Under the pieces are notes generated by a model. That model made no database searches and was not told where the DNA came from. It saw only the letters and a list, made by a program, of their open reading frames with translations. This document shows positions 52,268-63,989 of a stretch of DNA of 64,000 bases, piece by piece (position 1 is the first letter of the stretch; each line of letters begins with the position of its first letter). The position numbers and the translations under genes are program-made. The DNA is taken from positions 1,028,952 through 1,092,951 of the forward strand of contig CM022665.1 of NCBI GenBank assembly GCA_012295275.1, read 5' to 3'. This DNA is from Chrysomallon squamiferum. Lineage: Eukaryota; Mollusca; Gastropoda; Neomphalida; Peltospiridae.

Positions 52268-54419
52268 GAGAAACTTACAACGTTTGTCTCGATATTTTTC
52301 TTGCTTCAAAATATACATTTGTTGTACAATTCAGCCTACTTATATATTTTTGTGTCAAATTATTTCACGAATAGTTGCTTGAAAATGTTTTTACAAGTCG
52401 TATGTGCTTATATATATATATATATATATGATAACTAAGACATTGATTCAATGTCTTCGTTTCGAGCTAACAGGGATGGATCTGTGTGTCTTTATAGGCA
52501 GATGTGTTACGTATGTAAATGCATAAAGTTACATTACATTATGCAAAATCGGCAGGTTTGTGTTTAATGAATATGTTTCATGGTATTATGCAAGATGTTA
52601 TTAAGTTTACGACTGCCAGGGCTAACATGCAGGACCATACAGTTATTGGAATAGCTCTAAGTGAACAGTGTAAATAACACGTTTACTCTACGCATCTTGG
52701 TACTTTCCATCAGGTGAGAAAGGTCTAAAGATTTTTTTTTTTTAAATGTTTTATTAAAAGACCTATGACGATATAACTATGTATGATTCTACAATTCAGT
52801 AGTTTACAAAACAAAACAATACAATAAATAAATAAAATTAATAAAATTAAATGAAATATAATTTAAAATAAAAATGTTTTCTTTCATTTTTTTGTTAAAA
52901 ACATTTTCTAACTTCTTCCGTGATTTTTCGCGCTATATGTCATGTCAGTATTAGTTTTTCTGGTCTTATTGAAAGTGTTAAATGAACCATTATTCGCAGT
53001 TTTTAAATATATTTATGTATTCTTTTATTAATGTTTTCTTTAAATGCTCTTATTTGCCGCAAAAAAAAAAAAAAAAAAAAATGTAAATATATATATATAT
53101 ATAAAATAAGAAATAAAACAAAATTAAACCAACAAATGTTACAGATAAAAGAAAGTAAAGAATTAAATATGGATTTTATGGGTAATCTATAAAATATGAT
53201 TATCTAGGGCTTTTCTCTTAACGTTCTACAGTAAACCAGTTTGGTCACGATAGTTTCAATCTAGGCTAAAGGGTAATTTTAAAAGAGTCTTTAAAATCTT
53301 ATACTTTTCAGTAACATAAAACAGTCCGTTGAGGTTACATTTTCAGATGTCCACTGGTATTAAATGGTTCGTTTCTATAAAATTGTCTGCTAATGATTAA
53401 TAGTTATTACTAATATCTAAATACCATACCATCGATTTTTCACTAAAAGTAATATCATAATTCTTTGTAAGTGACAGAATGTAAAAACAGTGCGTATTAA
53501 AAACACGACGGACCAGGCATTTCTGGTTTAAACTAAGCTCGCGCATTAGAGACAGCTGAGACCTCTGCCTTAATTCTGTTTAAGTATCTAATCACAAACA
53601 AATATTCACATCCACTGCCACACCCACACGCAAGCATCTGGAACTAGAAAATTGCTAAAATAATTAACGTTAAGCCCATAATACAGTCAAACCATCGTCT
53701 GTTTATCAGTTTCAGAAACGTGGGCATTGCCTACAGCCAAACTGAACTTTCATGTTACTTTCTTATCGATATTAAACAAAATAAGATGTTCCGGTTCATG
53801 TACCCTGTTCCTTATCATCCGTCTCTAGAGAAACCTTGAAAACGAAATTACAACAATGATTTGATTCCGAAAGCAGGTGCAATTTTATTACTGTCCTATC
53901 GATTCTTTTTCTTTAGTGGATTAGAAAGCATATCACACATCTTAATTACAATGTCGATATATAATAAATAGATCATAAATTTTGATCTATCGATCAATTA
54001 TCTGGTTCACGGACAATAAAATAACAAAAATAAAACATAATTAGGGCTATCTGTCAACAGATGATAAATATTCATTTACACTGTTATCGAATCGAGCCAG
54101 ATAAAAACCGAGTCTATTTTATTTATTTTTAAATCATACCTCTTCCAGTATTATTGTTTTTAAATAAAAATAACCAGAAATCTGACATCATACATGTCAT
54201 ATACAACATACACAAGGAGAAATAAAACTCGCACCAGCTATACGAAGGGCTTTCCTTATTCAATTAGCGACAAAGGCTCATTTATATGTTCCTTCCCTAA
54301 TAAGAAAGCACATGAAGTTTGATAATCCAGCCATGGGACTCTCGCTGGGGAACGGGGAATAGGCACAGTTGTGAGATTTCAAATCATCCACTGCCACTTA
54401 CTAGTGTCCGTATATATAT

Positions 54420-54480
54420 ATATGCCAGTGTTTTGAATTACACAGATATATCCCATGTTTAATTCAAAATACTGGCATAT
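54420..54480. ncRNA. pre-miRNA-sized perfect hairpin (candidate)
   Basis: Arms at 54420-54440 (ATATGCCAGTGTTTTGAATTA) would pair with 54460-54480 over all 21 positions, with a single G-U wobble at 54430/54470 and a 19 nt loop. Total length is 61 nt. This size and symmetry suit a microRNA precursor or a miniature inverted-repeat element. Animal precursors usually carry some bulges and a longer lower stem, which are not obvious here, and a (TA)n run directly flanks the 5' arm. Confidence 0.3.
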
Positions 54481-55065
54481 TACTAACAGTGTTGGTGTTA
54501 GAAGAACGAAAAATAAAAGACATTCGGTTACTGTAAAAGATAAATGTATTTGCTCATTTCAACATTTATAGCCGAGTTTGAAAAAAGTAAGTAAATAAAT
54601 AAATAAACACTCAACGTAAACCACGAGCAGAATAATTTCCTAGCAGGCCTTATATGATAACATAATAACAAACAACGATAAAGATTATCGTGCTTACACC
54701 GAAGAAGACGACCTAGCGTTGTTGCGATAGTTTCGAAGTATCGGAGAAGAGTTATCCTCTCTGGGAAACCATAGTTATGTGAAAATTGCGGTTATTGATA
54801 TTTCCCCCTTTCACACCAATGCACCACAGGTACTATATCAAAGGTTATGATATGTCCTTCCTTGTCTCTGAGGAAATACATAAAAAATATCGTTTGTATC
54901 TAAGCGATAAGAATAGTGGTAGCGAATTTATCTAAGAGATATTATTATTTCACACGAACAATGCATTTGATATCAGTAACAGTGATTAATATTTCAAATA
55001 TGTTCAGGCGTCGTTCAGCTAATTTTCTTTCTTTCCAACATTTCATTATTTTTGTTTCTTTATTT

Positions 55066-55082
55066 TGTTTTACTTCTGTTTC

Positions 55083-55141
<59 letters not shown>

Positions 55142-55192
55142 TGTTGCTGTTGTTTTACTTCTGTTGCTTAATAATAATAATAATAATAATAA
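55066..55192 (+). repeat. (AAT)n arrays in a tandem duplication
   Basis: The segment TTTTACTTCTGTT.CTTAATAAT occurs twice about 85 bp apart, each copy leading into an AAT array (about 55 bp, then about 23 bp). This suggests duplication of a unit that included the start of the microsatellite. Confidence 0.85.
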
Positions 55193-55690
55193 TTTTATGC
55201 AAGGTGAACTGAGTAACTGTAATTCGGCGAAATACTTTAAAGTGTATTTCTGTATTATGTAAATCTGTTCTTTCTCAAGCTTTCTATTTTATAAACATTG
55301 TTACAGAATACAGTAATGACACGAACAGCCTAAGAAAGTCACCAAAGGAGATAGATAGTTTTAAACTCTAAATTAGTTATTGTTTTTAAAATAGCATTTT
55401 GAACTGCATGAAGGATAGATATGTTACCATCGTTTTCTTTTAAAGCATCTATATATTTTTTTTCAATATATTATTATTTGAAAAAGAAAATGAAGACGAA
55501 GAAAAACATGTGTCAGTAAGATTCTAATTTATTTCTGCAAACAAGAAAGGAAAGAAAGGAAGGTAATGAAAAAAATAAATAATAATAACGAAAATAAAGA
55601 ACAAAAATAATATTTTGTGTATCTTTCTCAAAATTCACAGAAATTTCTGCAAAATGGCTGAAGCCAAAATCAACTAATATTAATAATATA

Positions 55691-55745
55691 ATGTGTGTGT
55701 GTGTGTGTGTGTGTGTATATTCACACACATGCACACACACACTTT
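55691..55745 (+). repeat. (TG)n and (CA)n repeats
   Basis: About 12 TG units, a short spacer, then CA-rich sequence. The two halves are partly complementary and could fold back. Confidence 0.85.
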
Positions 55746-56031
55746 CCCAAACAATAAAAAGAATGAACATATAATTATTTTGTAGAGACACAATTAATTA
55801 AAATCCATTTTCACATATGTTTATCAAGAAATATTAATTATAAATTGGAGAAAATTGAAATTAGTGGCAATACAGTTTGTTTTGGTTTATATTCTGTACA
55901 ACAGAGGGTACTACAAAAACTATCGTTCTGAATTTGCATAGTAACATTATGAAAGCATATGCCTTAAATAATATGTTCGATTTGATATTATTTTATGGAT
56001 AATCGTCATCATCATCACCAATATTATTATC

Positions 56032-56032
<1 letters not shown>

Positions 56033-56076
<44 letters not shown>
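56033..56076 (+). repeat. (ATT)n microsatellite
   Basis: About 14 ATT units. Confidence 0.95.
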
Positions 56077-59000
56077 AATATGAATTACATAGCAATTAAT
56101 TAACTGGGAGATTACTATATTATATCCGACATTTGTATCAATAATACACGTCTTTCTGAAGTAAAACACCACAATGCAGTGCTCTTTCAAAACAAGGAGG
56201 AAAAAACGAAAACCCATTTTGATTGATACATGGCGACGTCCATAAAAAGTCATAGGTGAAGAAAGTTAGGAAAACAGTTATTTTATAGTAAGTTGCTACC
56301 AGTATATCATATATTATGTCTTGCTGCTGAATATTCCCGATTTAATTAACGGAAGAGGTTTAAACGAAAAAAGTCTGAAGCCGTGCAAAATTGTAAAAAT
56401 ATACATTCCACTCTCCGTCGTACACACTCAGTCTGGATGTCATTTTGCTTTCCATGATGCAAATTCCTTCCCGTTTATGTGGAATGTGTTTGAATAGCAG
56501 ATCTTCATATCTTTGTAGTTATCATTTTATACGCAGTAATATTAAAAATGCACAGAAAAAAAAAGTCGAAGCTTATTTTAATATAATAATAAGAATAAGA
56601 ATAATAACGTCATAAAAAATTCACGTAAAAACATTGTAAAGAAACTTTATAACCAAACAGCCTGTGGTTTGCTAATCAAAGCATTTTTAAGGTATGTGAC
56701 AAATTTTCAAAAATACTATTTTCCTAAAACATTACATATCATTAGAAAGAGGAAAAAATGCAGATTAAAATGATGGTATTATTATAATTATATCCGCCTG
56801 CACCCCCTCTAAAGATGTTTTTTGATTCTTTTTTTTTTATGAACTTTTTATACACACTAAAAGGTAAGTGATTAAATACAGCAAATAGAAACAAACAATT
56901 CTTCAACATTTCAAGACATCAAAAAAAAATCCCTCTTTTATAATGATGATAACCAGGAGGAAATCATTCCAAAATGACACCAAGATCACTTTGATAGCAT
57001 TGATATGAAAAAAAGTTACTAATTTTGATTGAAATACAATTTGAAGGTATTTTTCCTTCATAATCTGTGGAGATACTGATTCGTTTCTAGTCATTTTGCA
57101 ACATAAAAAATTGAAAATCCCATACAGTTTTAATCCAGTATACATGTTGCATATCGAAATGATGGTTTTGATGAGTTCTAAAGTTTTGTACATTATTTTT
57201 AAGCACATTGCTAATATTCATGAATTTTAATTAATTAATTAATCGCACTAATAATCTCAAATACACTTTATGCCTTAATTATGTAATTACCAAAAACTTA
57301 CTAGAAATTAAATCAATATACAAAAAGATCAATTTTCAAGACTGATGGAATGAAGGGGCCTTTACACATTCAAGCATTTTGCTAACATTCATTTTTGTAC
57401 AAGTTATTAATATCATTAATTAGTCTTAATTTGCCTTAGTGCTTATTATATGTTTCTGACATTTCATAAAAGTCAAACCTGTGTGCACAATTTATACCTG
57501 AAAATAGAGTTTTTGAAAGGTTTAGAAGCATCATATCACATGTCACATATTCCTTCCATTTGCTACATAAATACTCGGTCATTCAGTAAAATAAATTCCA
57601 ACATTAAATTTGTAAGACATTGGCTTTGGCTATTTCATTTTCTCAGAACACCATACATTTTGGTATCCAAAAATAACTGTCTGCTACCCTAAATATTTGT
57701 ATGAAATTTGGCAGACTGAAAAAGAAATGCATAATATGTAATTTGTACATGATTTAAAGTTTCAAATAAACTTACCTTGGATATGTGTCAATCATATGCG
57801 TCTGTTCATTTTCAGTTGTTTATCACATGTCAAAATAATAATATGGTGATGAAGCTGAATATGTATACTATGTCATGATATTTGTTGTTTTTGAAAATAC
57901 TTAAAATTAATGAAAAAACAGAAATGCAAATGAGGGCACCCTCTTCTAGGTAAGTAAAAACATGTCACAAGTTGGGCAGCATTCCACAGCAGTGTATAAG
58001 TCTTTTATCACATACCTTGCCTTACAGTTCACATTAAAATGGGCAGGGAGAAATAATAATAACAAACTCCAGTGAAAAATAAATGTATATATTTTATCTC
58101 TTTTACATTTCTGATACTTTTAATGAAATTGTTGTCCTAACCATTATTATTAAAATGACAATATTCTTATTTTTCATATGATTTGCTTGATTTTCTTGAT
58201 AGAATGTTTTAAATTTATTTTAAATTACTTTTATTTAGCTATTTGTTGGTTTGTTTTTTTATACTGGTACAAATGCAGTCTCTAAATTGTGATTACAAAT
58301 TGGCCATTCCTCCCTAAAAGGATAAAATGTTCTAGAATTGTTAATATTTAAGCTTTACCAAGTATCGGAATTCTTCAGTGATAGGGATATGACTAGTAAC
58401 TTTTCTAATCTATCTGAAATATTATTGTGCAAATTATTTTATGTTCATGAAATAATTGTGTGTGTAAAAGGTTTATAAATTTGTGTTATGATATTGCTTT
58501 TCAGGAGGCAACACTATGTCTACAAACATTTAAAATAAAAATAGTTTAAATCTGCAGTCATGTTAAATTTATATTGATTGATATTGGTATTGCTGTATGA
58601 TTTAGATACTTCACTGTAACTAGAACCATTAAAGGTCTAATTATTTTAGATTTTAAATGTATATTTTCTTAAAATATATTGGCCATGTAACTATTGATGA
58701 TGACTGTTCCTACATACAGTATACTATCTTTTGGTTTAAAGAAGAAATAAACGGTTCTTTATTATGCATTGTTAGATTTGGTGTTGATATTTTCTTTTGT
58801 TTTAGTATATTTAAAATGAAAGTAGTGCTCTTTATTTAGTTTATGTGAGATTTTTACATAATGCTAAACATTTTAATTAAAGAAAAACTATATGCAAACT
58901 TTAAGTTCATGTTGTGCCACAAATATTAGTTGTGAATATTTAATAGGCAATATAGTATCTACAAATTCCTTTATAATGGTAAGTATTTTTATTCAGCTTG

Positions 59001-59520
59001 TAAACCGGAGAAAATTGGTAGACAGATTCAGTATGTTCTTCACTAACGATTCTATGTATAAAAAGATTTACAAGTTAATTTATGTAATCTGTGCCTTTTC
59101 ATTTTGTGTCATAACAACCTGCATATTTTACAGAAATTGCTGATATATGAATATTTTCAATTAACCCAAAATGTAAGTATTAATGAACTTGTGTTCTCTG
59201 GTAGTAACAAATATTATATCATGTGTACAGTGAATTTTGTATGTTTACTGTTGTATTAGCTGAGAACATTTTGTTTTCTTTCATTATTTAAAAAATAATG
59301 TTTAGTTATTATTCATGCACAAATATATACTTGCACTTTATTTTAACAAATTCATCTGAGTTTTAAAAATGTTTTAATGAAATGTTTAAACTATAATAAA
59401 ATCACTATAACTATTTCATTTCTGTTCCTGATCCTTAATTCTGATTCAGAATTTAACAGTATGTTGCTTATGGTAATAAGGTTAGTTAATAATGTAATTA
59501 AAAGGTTTATGTTGGTAATA

Positions 59521-60110
59521 TTATTTTGTAAATTTAAAAAGAAAACCAACATTACCTTGAAATTTACTTTCCTGTAGTTTATCACACTTTACTACTGTCT
59601 GAAAAAGAAAGGCAGCATGTATAATTAGATTATTTTTGTAATGCAGAGAACACATATTTTTGTTAACCTGTGAGTTGTCAGTTCTGCTCATACACAGATA
59701 TCGTGTGGTACTAAGTATGTGTAAATTGTAATTATCATAAAAAATGTGAACGCAGGGTGGATGTGAAACCTGATCTTTGTTCAACTCCCAATACAAGGAA
59801 TATTTGTGATTACTTTCCCCACTATAACTAAAATTCCTAAACCATCTTCCAGTATTCTTTGACACAATCACCCCTCCAGAGTAACTTTGGTTAGTCCTGT
59901 TACCAAAGAGTCTATTTATAGTTGTTGGTGTTGTAGTAAAGACTGTATCTGGTAACAGTGCTGCAGTGACATCCATGGAGACTGCTTGGTAAAGCATGCT
60001 CACTACAGTGATAGGATGATTGCCACACATGGGGCCGATTCTAACCTCCATGGTTTGGGATGCTGCAGGGTGTGGGGAGGCTAAAGATGTAAGCTGCAGT
60101 TCTTGTTAGT
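59521..60110 (-). other. long unexplained minus-strand open frame
   Basis: A minus-strand frame is open for about 196 codons; its first ATG is at 60051 and gives 176 residues. The first 110 or so codons (59740-60110) lie in sequence richer in GC than the flanks and include MEVRIGPMCG, TTTPTTINRLFGNRTNQS and WFRNFSYSG, with possible N-glycosylation sites. The rest turns AT-rich. An acceptor-like CCCTGCAG sits just before the ATG. This length is rare by chance in AT-rich DNA. It may be an exon, a decayed mobile element, or a shadow of a + strand exon. I recognise no domain. Confidence 0.3.
60029..60088 (+). CDS. candidate first coding exon of taxilin
   Basis: An ATG at 60029 (next in-frame ATG at 60050), with an in-frame TGA just upstream at 60017-60019, reads 20 codons (ending GCGEAKD) to a good donor, GAT|GTAAGC. 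The exon ends in phase 0, matching the phase-0 start of the exon at 61288, so the joined frame would run straight into the acidic VSDEEEVQ segment. The taxilin N-terminus is poorly conserved, so homology cannot confirm it. The site overlaps the long minus-strand frame at 59521-60110, and only one of the two may be real. Confidence 0.33.
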
Positions 60111-60529
60111 CCTTTGAATTATGAGTAAATGTTTTAATTTCTAAAAGAAAAATATATATTGTGTTCCTATTATGCTGACATTATATGAAAGATTTTTGTC
60201 TCATGAACACAGTATCTTCTATCTTATGTCGACTATGTTAATACACAAAGCTAATTATAAATAAATGATGTTGTTTATACTAGTAGAGCAGCATTTTGCA
60301 TATAACTTAGTCTAGTATGGAACAATTCTTCAGGTGTTGCTTTATACATGTAAGTACAACTTATCTGTGGTGAGTATATTATTACATTCCCTGTACAATC
60401 TTCATGTCCATATGTGGATGTCTGTATTGCAATGTCTTTTTCTGCTGATATATAACATACATGTGTCTCTGTATGTATGTATGTGTGTATGTATGTTTGT
60501 GAGAGATAAATGAATGAATGTTATAATTT

Positions 60530-60539
<10 letters not shown>

Positions 60540-60560
<21 letters not shown>
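60540..60560 (+). repeat. (AT)n microsatellite
   Basis: About ten AT units preceded by a decayed (ATGT)n at 60470-60500. Confidence 0.9.
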
Positions 60561-61287
60561 CTGATACATGATTATTATTTAAAAAAAAATAAAATGTGTG
60601 TCATTTAAACCATTTTGATATTTAATCATAAACATCTGCATTACACAAACTCGGCTGATCTTTAGAGCACACTCCAGAAAGGGGTTGCATATAGTAATTA
60701 GGGGCAACAAAATGTCTGTAATCATGAGACTAAAGGCTGTTAAAGGCTGTGATAATTGTGGTATTTTAAGCAGAAACATAAAATATGGTTTTTATCTTTA
60801 TATTTGCTTTAATTTGAGTGTTTTTATCTCAGTGGATACATTGCACCATATAGGCATATTATAAATAAAATCATGGTTCACATTAATTGATTTAAGCAAT
60901 TGGTACAGTTACAGCACCTCTTACTAGCGCTGAATGATGCCCAAAGAAAGAGTGAAGCTAGTAAAAAAGTTTAGTTAGAAGGAGCAGAGAGTAAAAAACA
61001 ATAACATCAGAAAACATACAAAAACAAGTGCAGTTTCAGCAGTGCTGTTGACAGAATATTAAAAGGGTCACCTGCAACTGAACAGAAATGCAGAAAGGTA
61101 GTGGAATGTTCAGCAGAGGAGTACTTAGTAAATAACAGACATGACAACACTGAAGAGAGACATGTTCATAGTAAACTATCTGATGCAGCTGAATGTATAT
61201 GTGTATATATATTGTGTATATAAGTGTTGATCAAGTTTACATTTCTCTATTTAAAACCATGTTTCATTTCTTAATTTCATTCTTCAG

Positions 61288-61714
61288 GTTTCTGACGAGG
61301 AAGAAGTGCAGATTTTCACAATTAACCAGGTTGGAGATCAAGAACATTTAAAAAACATGGAAACAGAATTTGAAACACAGGATACAGTCACCATGTCCCG
61401 CTCAGAACAAGAAGAACCAGTGATTAATACTGAAGTTGAGGTTCCTGAGGTGGGCCAGAAGACGTCAGTGGAAACTGGTGCTGAATGTTTGGATGGAAAG
61501 AATACTGAGGCCAGTCAGAGTGGTAGCAGTGTCCCAGTAGAGGAACCTGTGACAGAAATTGAAAACACACAGGAGCAGGAAACAAAAGAAACAGCCACAG
61601 AAGTTTCTAGTAAGTCTGAAGAAACAACTGATGTTTCTCAGCCTCAAGCTAAAGGAAAATCTTCTGAATCTCCAACCAAACCCAAGAGTAAGAAAAAGGA
61701 AGATAAGAGTATAG
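61288..61714 (+). CDS. TXLN: taxilin, N-terminal low-complexity exon
   Basis: Acceptor TTTCATTCTTCAG ends at 61287. The frame starts in phase 0 with VSDEEEVQIF and stays open for 142 codons plus one base to the donor G|GTATGT at 61715. The segment is rich in Glu, Ser, Thr, Gln and Val and ends in a Lys-rich run (SKKKEDK). It has no Trp and is predicted disordered and PEST-like, like the divergent N-terminal region that precedes the coiled coil in animal taxilins. In the family, the protein binds free syntaxins and acts in vesicle traffic in the cytoplasm. The phase-1 end joins exactly to the next exon, where the split codon gives Glu. Identity rests on that next exon. Internal ATGs at 61358 and 61393 could be alternative starts. 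Confidence 0.85.
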
Positions 61715-62346
61715 GTATGTCTTATATCTAACATTTGATTTATATTAGGATGTATCAGTCTGTTGAATTGGTTCAACATCTTTTAATTGTTGCTTTTTTT
61801 TGGCATTTTCTTCTAAACAGTGAGTTATTTATCAGATTTTTACTAAAATCATTATTAACATATTGATGAGAATTACAAAGATATATTGATTGTTATGAAT
61901 TTATTAATCACTGTATATAATGCTCACTGCCTACCCTACATGGCTATACCTTTTGAGAAAATCATAAATCTCTGAGATGTTATTAACATCATATCATGTT
62001 TAGTAATATTCACAAATACACGAAGTATATAATATGTATGAGATTTGTGAAAAATGATTAAAACTACAGTGAAGTAAATACTTTTAAATTATTTACCAAG
62101 GACAGCAAATGTTGATCGTTGTTTTTAAACTACAAGTTATGAATACATATGTATTTATAAATGCTGATTTTAATCTCCTTAAAAAGGTAAATAATTCATT
62201 ATTAATTATAATTAATTTTCCTCAAACAGTAATAACTAACTGTTGTACTTAACACTGAAGAGAGAATTGTTTAAATCTGAGATTAAAGAATGTGTTGGTT
62301 TTTTCGTTCCTTGTTGATAATAATTTCAAAATTGTTCTTTGTACAG

Positions 62347-62486
62347 AGCACATTCTGCGGGCACTAAACAGTTTATCAACAACTGAAGAGAAACTTGCTG
62401 CTCTGTGTAAGAAATATGCAGATCTGCATGAGGAACATCGTGTACTACAAACTTCCTTTAAACAGTCTCAGCGCAAGATGACTGTT
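62347..62486 (+). CDS. TXLN: taxilin, start of conserved coiled-coil domain
   Basis: Acceptor TTTGTACAG ends at 62346; donor GTGAGT begins at 62487. The 140 nt exon encodes LSTTEEKLAALCKKYADL followed by HEEHR and a Gln/Lys/Ser-rich helix. This is the signature opening of the taxilin domain; vertebrate taxilins have LSTPEEKLAALCKKYA at the same place. Heptad-like spacing of Leu, Ala and Tyr fits the long coiled coil by which taxilin binds syntaxins. The exon enters in phase 1 and exits in phase 0, consistent with both neighbours. I cannot tell which vertebrate paralogue is nearest; invertebrates are generally thought to have a single gene. Confidence 0.93.
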
Positions 62487-63544
62487 GTGAGTAATGTTGC
62501 TTCATTAAAGTTGCTAGTTCTGTTAACATACTGGTAGATTTATATTTATTTTGAAATGACTGTCCTAGTATAGCTGAATAAAAGATGATCTGTACAAAGC
62601 AGTTATAAGAATCAGGAAAAAACCACAGAAATCACATGTGAAAACTGTAAAGCAAGTTAAGTAATGAAATATTACAATGTCTTTTTACAACTTCTGTTGT
62701 ACGGTAATAATACAAATTCTGACTTGAAAATGCTGCATAATCCCTTAAATTTGATTAATAAAAATGTTCTGTGTAACTGGTTTGCATTCAGATGACTGAT
62801 ACTAGATGACAGTTATTGTGTTACTTTAAGTTTCATGAAAACATTGTCAGCAAGGTGACTTGCAAGTCTTTTAGGCAAAAAACAAATAGTTTAATTTTCT
62901 TATCTTGATTCAAGTGAAATGAAATAAATTAATACAGTATTGTCATTACAAGCTGTTATGAATGTGCTCCACTCTCAATGATTCCATAGAAAGGAATTTG
63001 AAAAGCTAGCATGGGGAAGTGGCTTGAATAGGAAGGAGTCCAGCAGATATATTTTAAATTAATTGCAAACTGAAAATGAATATTAAAATTGCTATATTTA
63101 GAAAGACAGTGTTTTTATTAGGAAGGGAATAAACATGCTCTAACCAACTCTCATGTGAACTTTGTAAGTGAAAATGCTAGCTTGAAAAAACATTCTGCAT
63201 TAGAACAAAAAAAACACACACACACACCCAAAAAATAATGATAAAAATAATAATAATAATAATAAATTTAATGCATGCCTGTGTTATTATGTAAATAACA
63301 ACTTCAGTTTATCTGTAATTTTTGCATGATTTGAGAAGTTCATAACATTTTAATTATAAGATCATTGTTATTATTAAGACAAATTTCATTAAAATCTAAA
63401 ATGTTACTGGTGATCATAAATATAATAATATTGTCTACTGATAATTCATTTCCACTAGTTATCTTTGAATAGTTGATGAGTTTCACTGTAAACATAGTTT
63501 CTAATTATATTGATTCTTTTATCTTTTTCCATTTTTAATTGAAT

Positions 63545-63860
63545 TCATTTAATTCCTTTTTTTTTTTTCATTTTTCAGTTGTGTTTTTTGTTTGTGGGGT
63601 TTCTTTTTTTTTTTTTTGCTGACGAATATCTTGTAAAAAAAAAATTTGATATATCTTTGAAGTTACTTTGGGTTTTTGTCTTCTATTTTTTTTTTTGTGG
63701 TTTTTGTAATTGACTTTTTTTTTTCTTAATGTTTTCTTCTTTTCTGTTCTAAATGTATAATGCTAATTTGTTATTTTATTTTATTACTAATTTTTTATAT
63801 ATTACTTTTTGAATTATTTTTTCTCTTTTTTTCCTTATGTGTACATACAGACTTTTTATA
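63545..63860 (+). repeat. T-rich low-complexity stretch in the taxilin intron
   Basis: Over 300 bp dominated by T with runs of 8-14 T, within the intron 62487-63989. It lies upstream of the acceptor at 63989 but is much longer than a normal pyrimidine tract. Confidence 0.75.
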
Positions 63861-63989
63861 TCATTTTTTGGTTTATCATCAGAAACTTTGTTTCCTTTTA
63901 ATTTTATAATAGCATTATATGTGTATTGTTTTGTGTGTGTGTATGTGTTTATATATACATACTTTTTTTTGTTACTGTATTTTCTGTAG

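Larger units (their letters stand above)
56640..61287 (+). other. CpG-depleted upstream part of the taxilin transcription unit (inferred)
   Basis: From about 56640 CpG nearly vanishes: 17 or so in 57.0-61.0 kb, against about one per 30 bp at 5.0-5.9 kb. Chance open frames occur (for example 57450-57692 and 58892-59143), but none has start or splice support. The depletion continues through the taxilin exons, so I infer that this is 5' intron and UTR of that gene. Confidence 0.4.
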
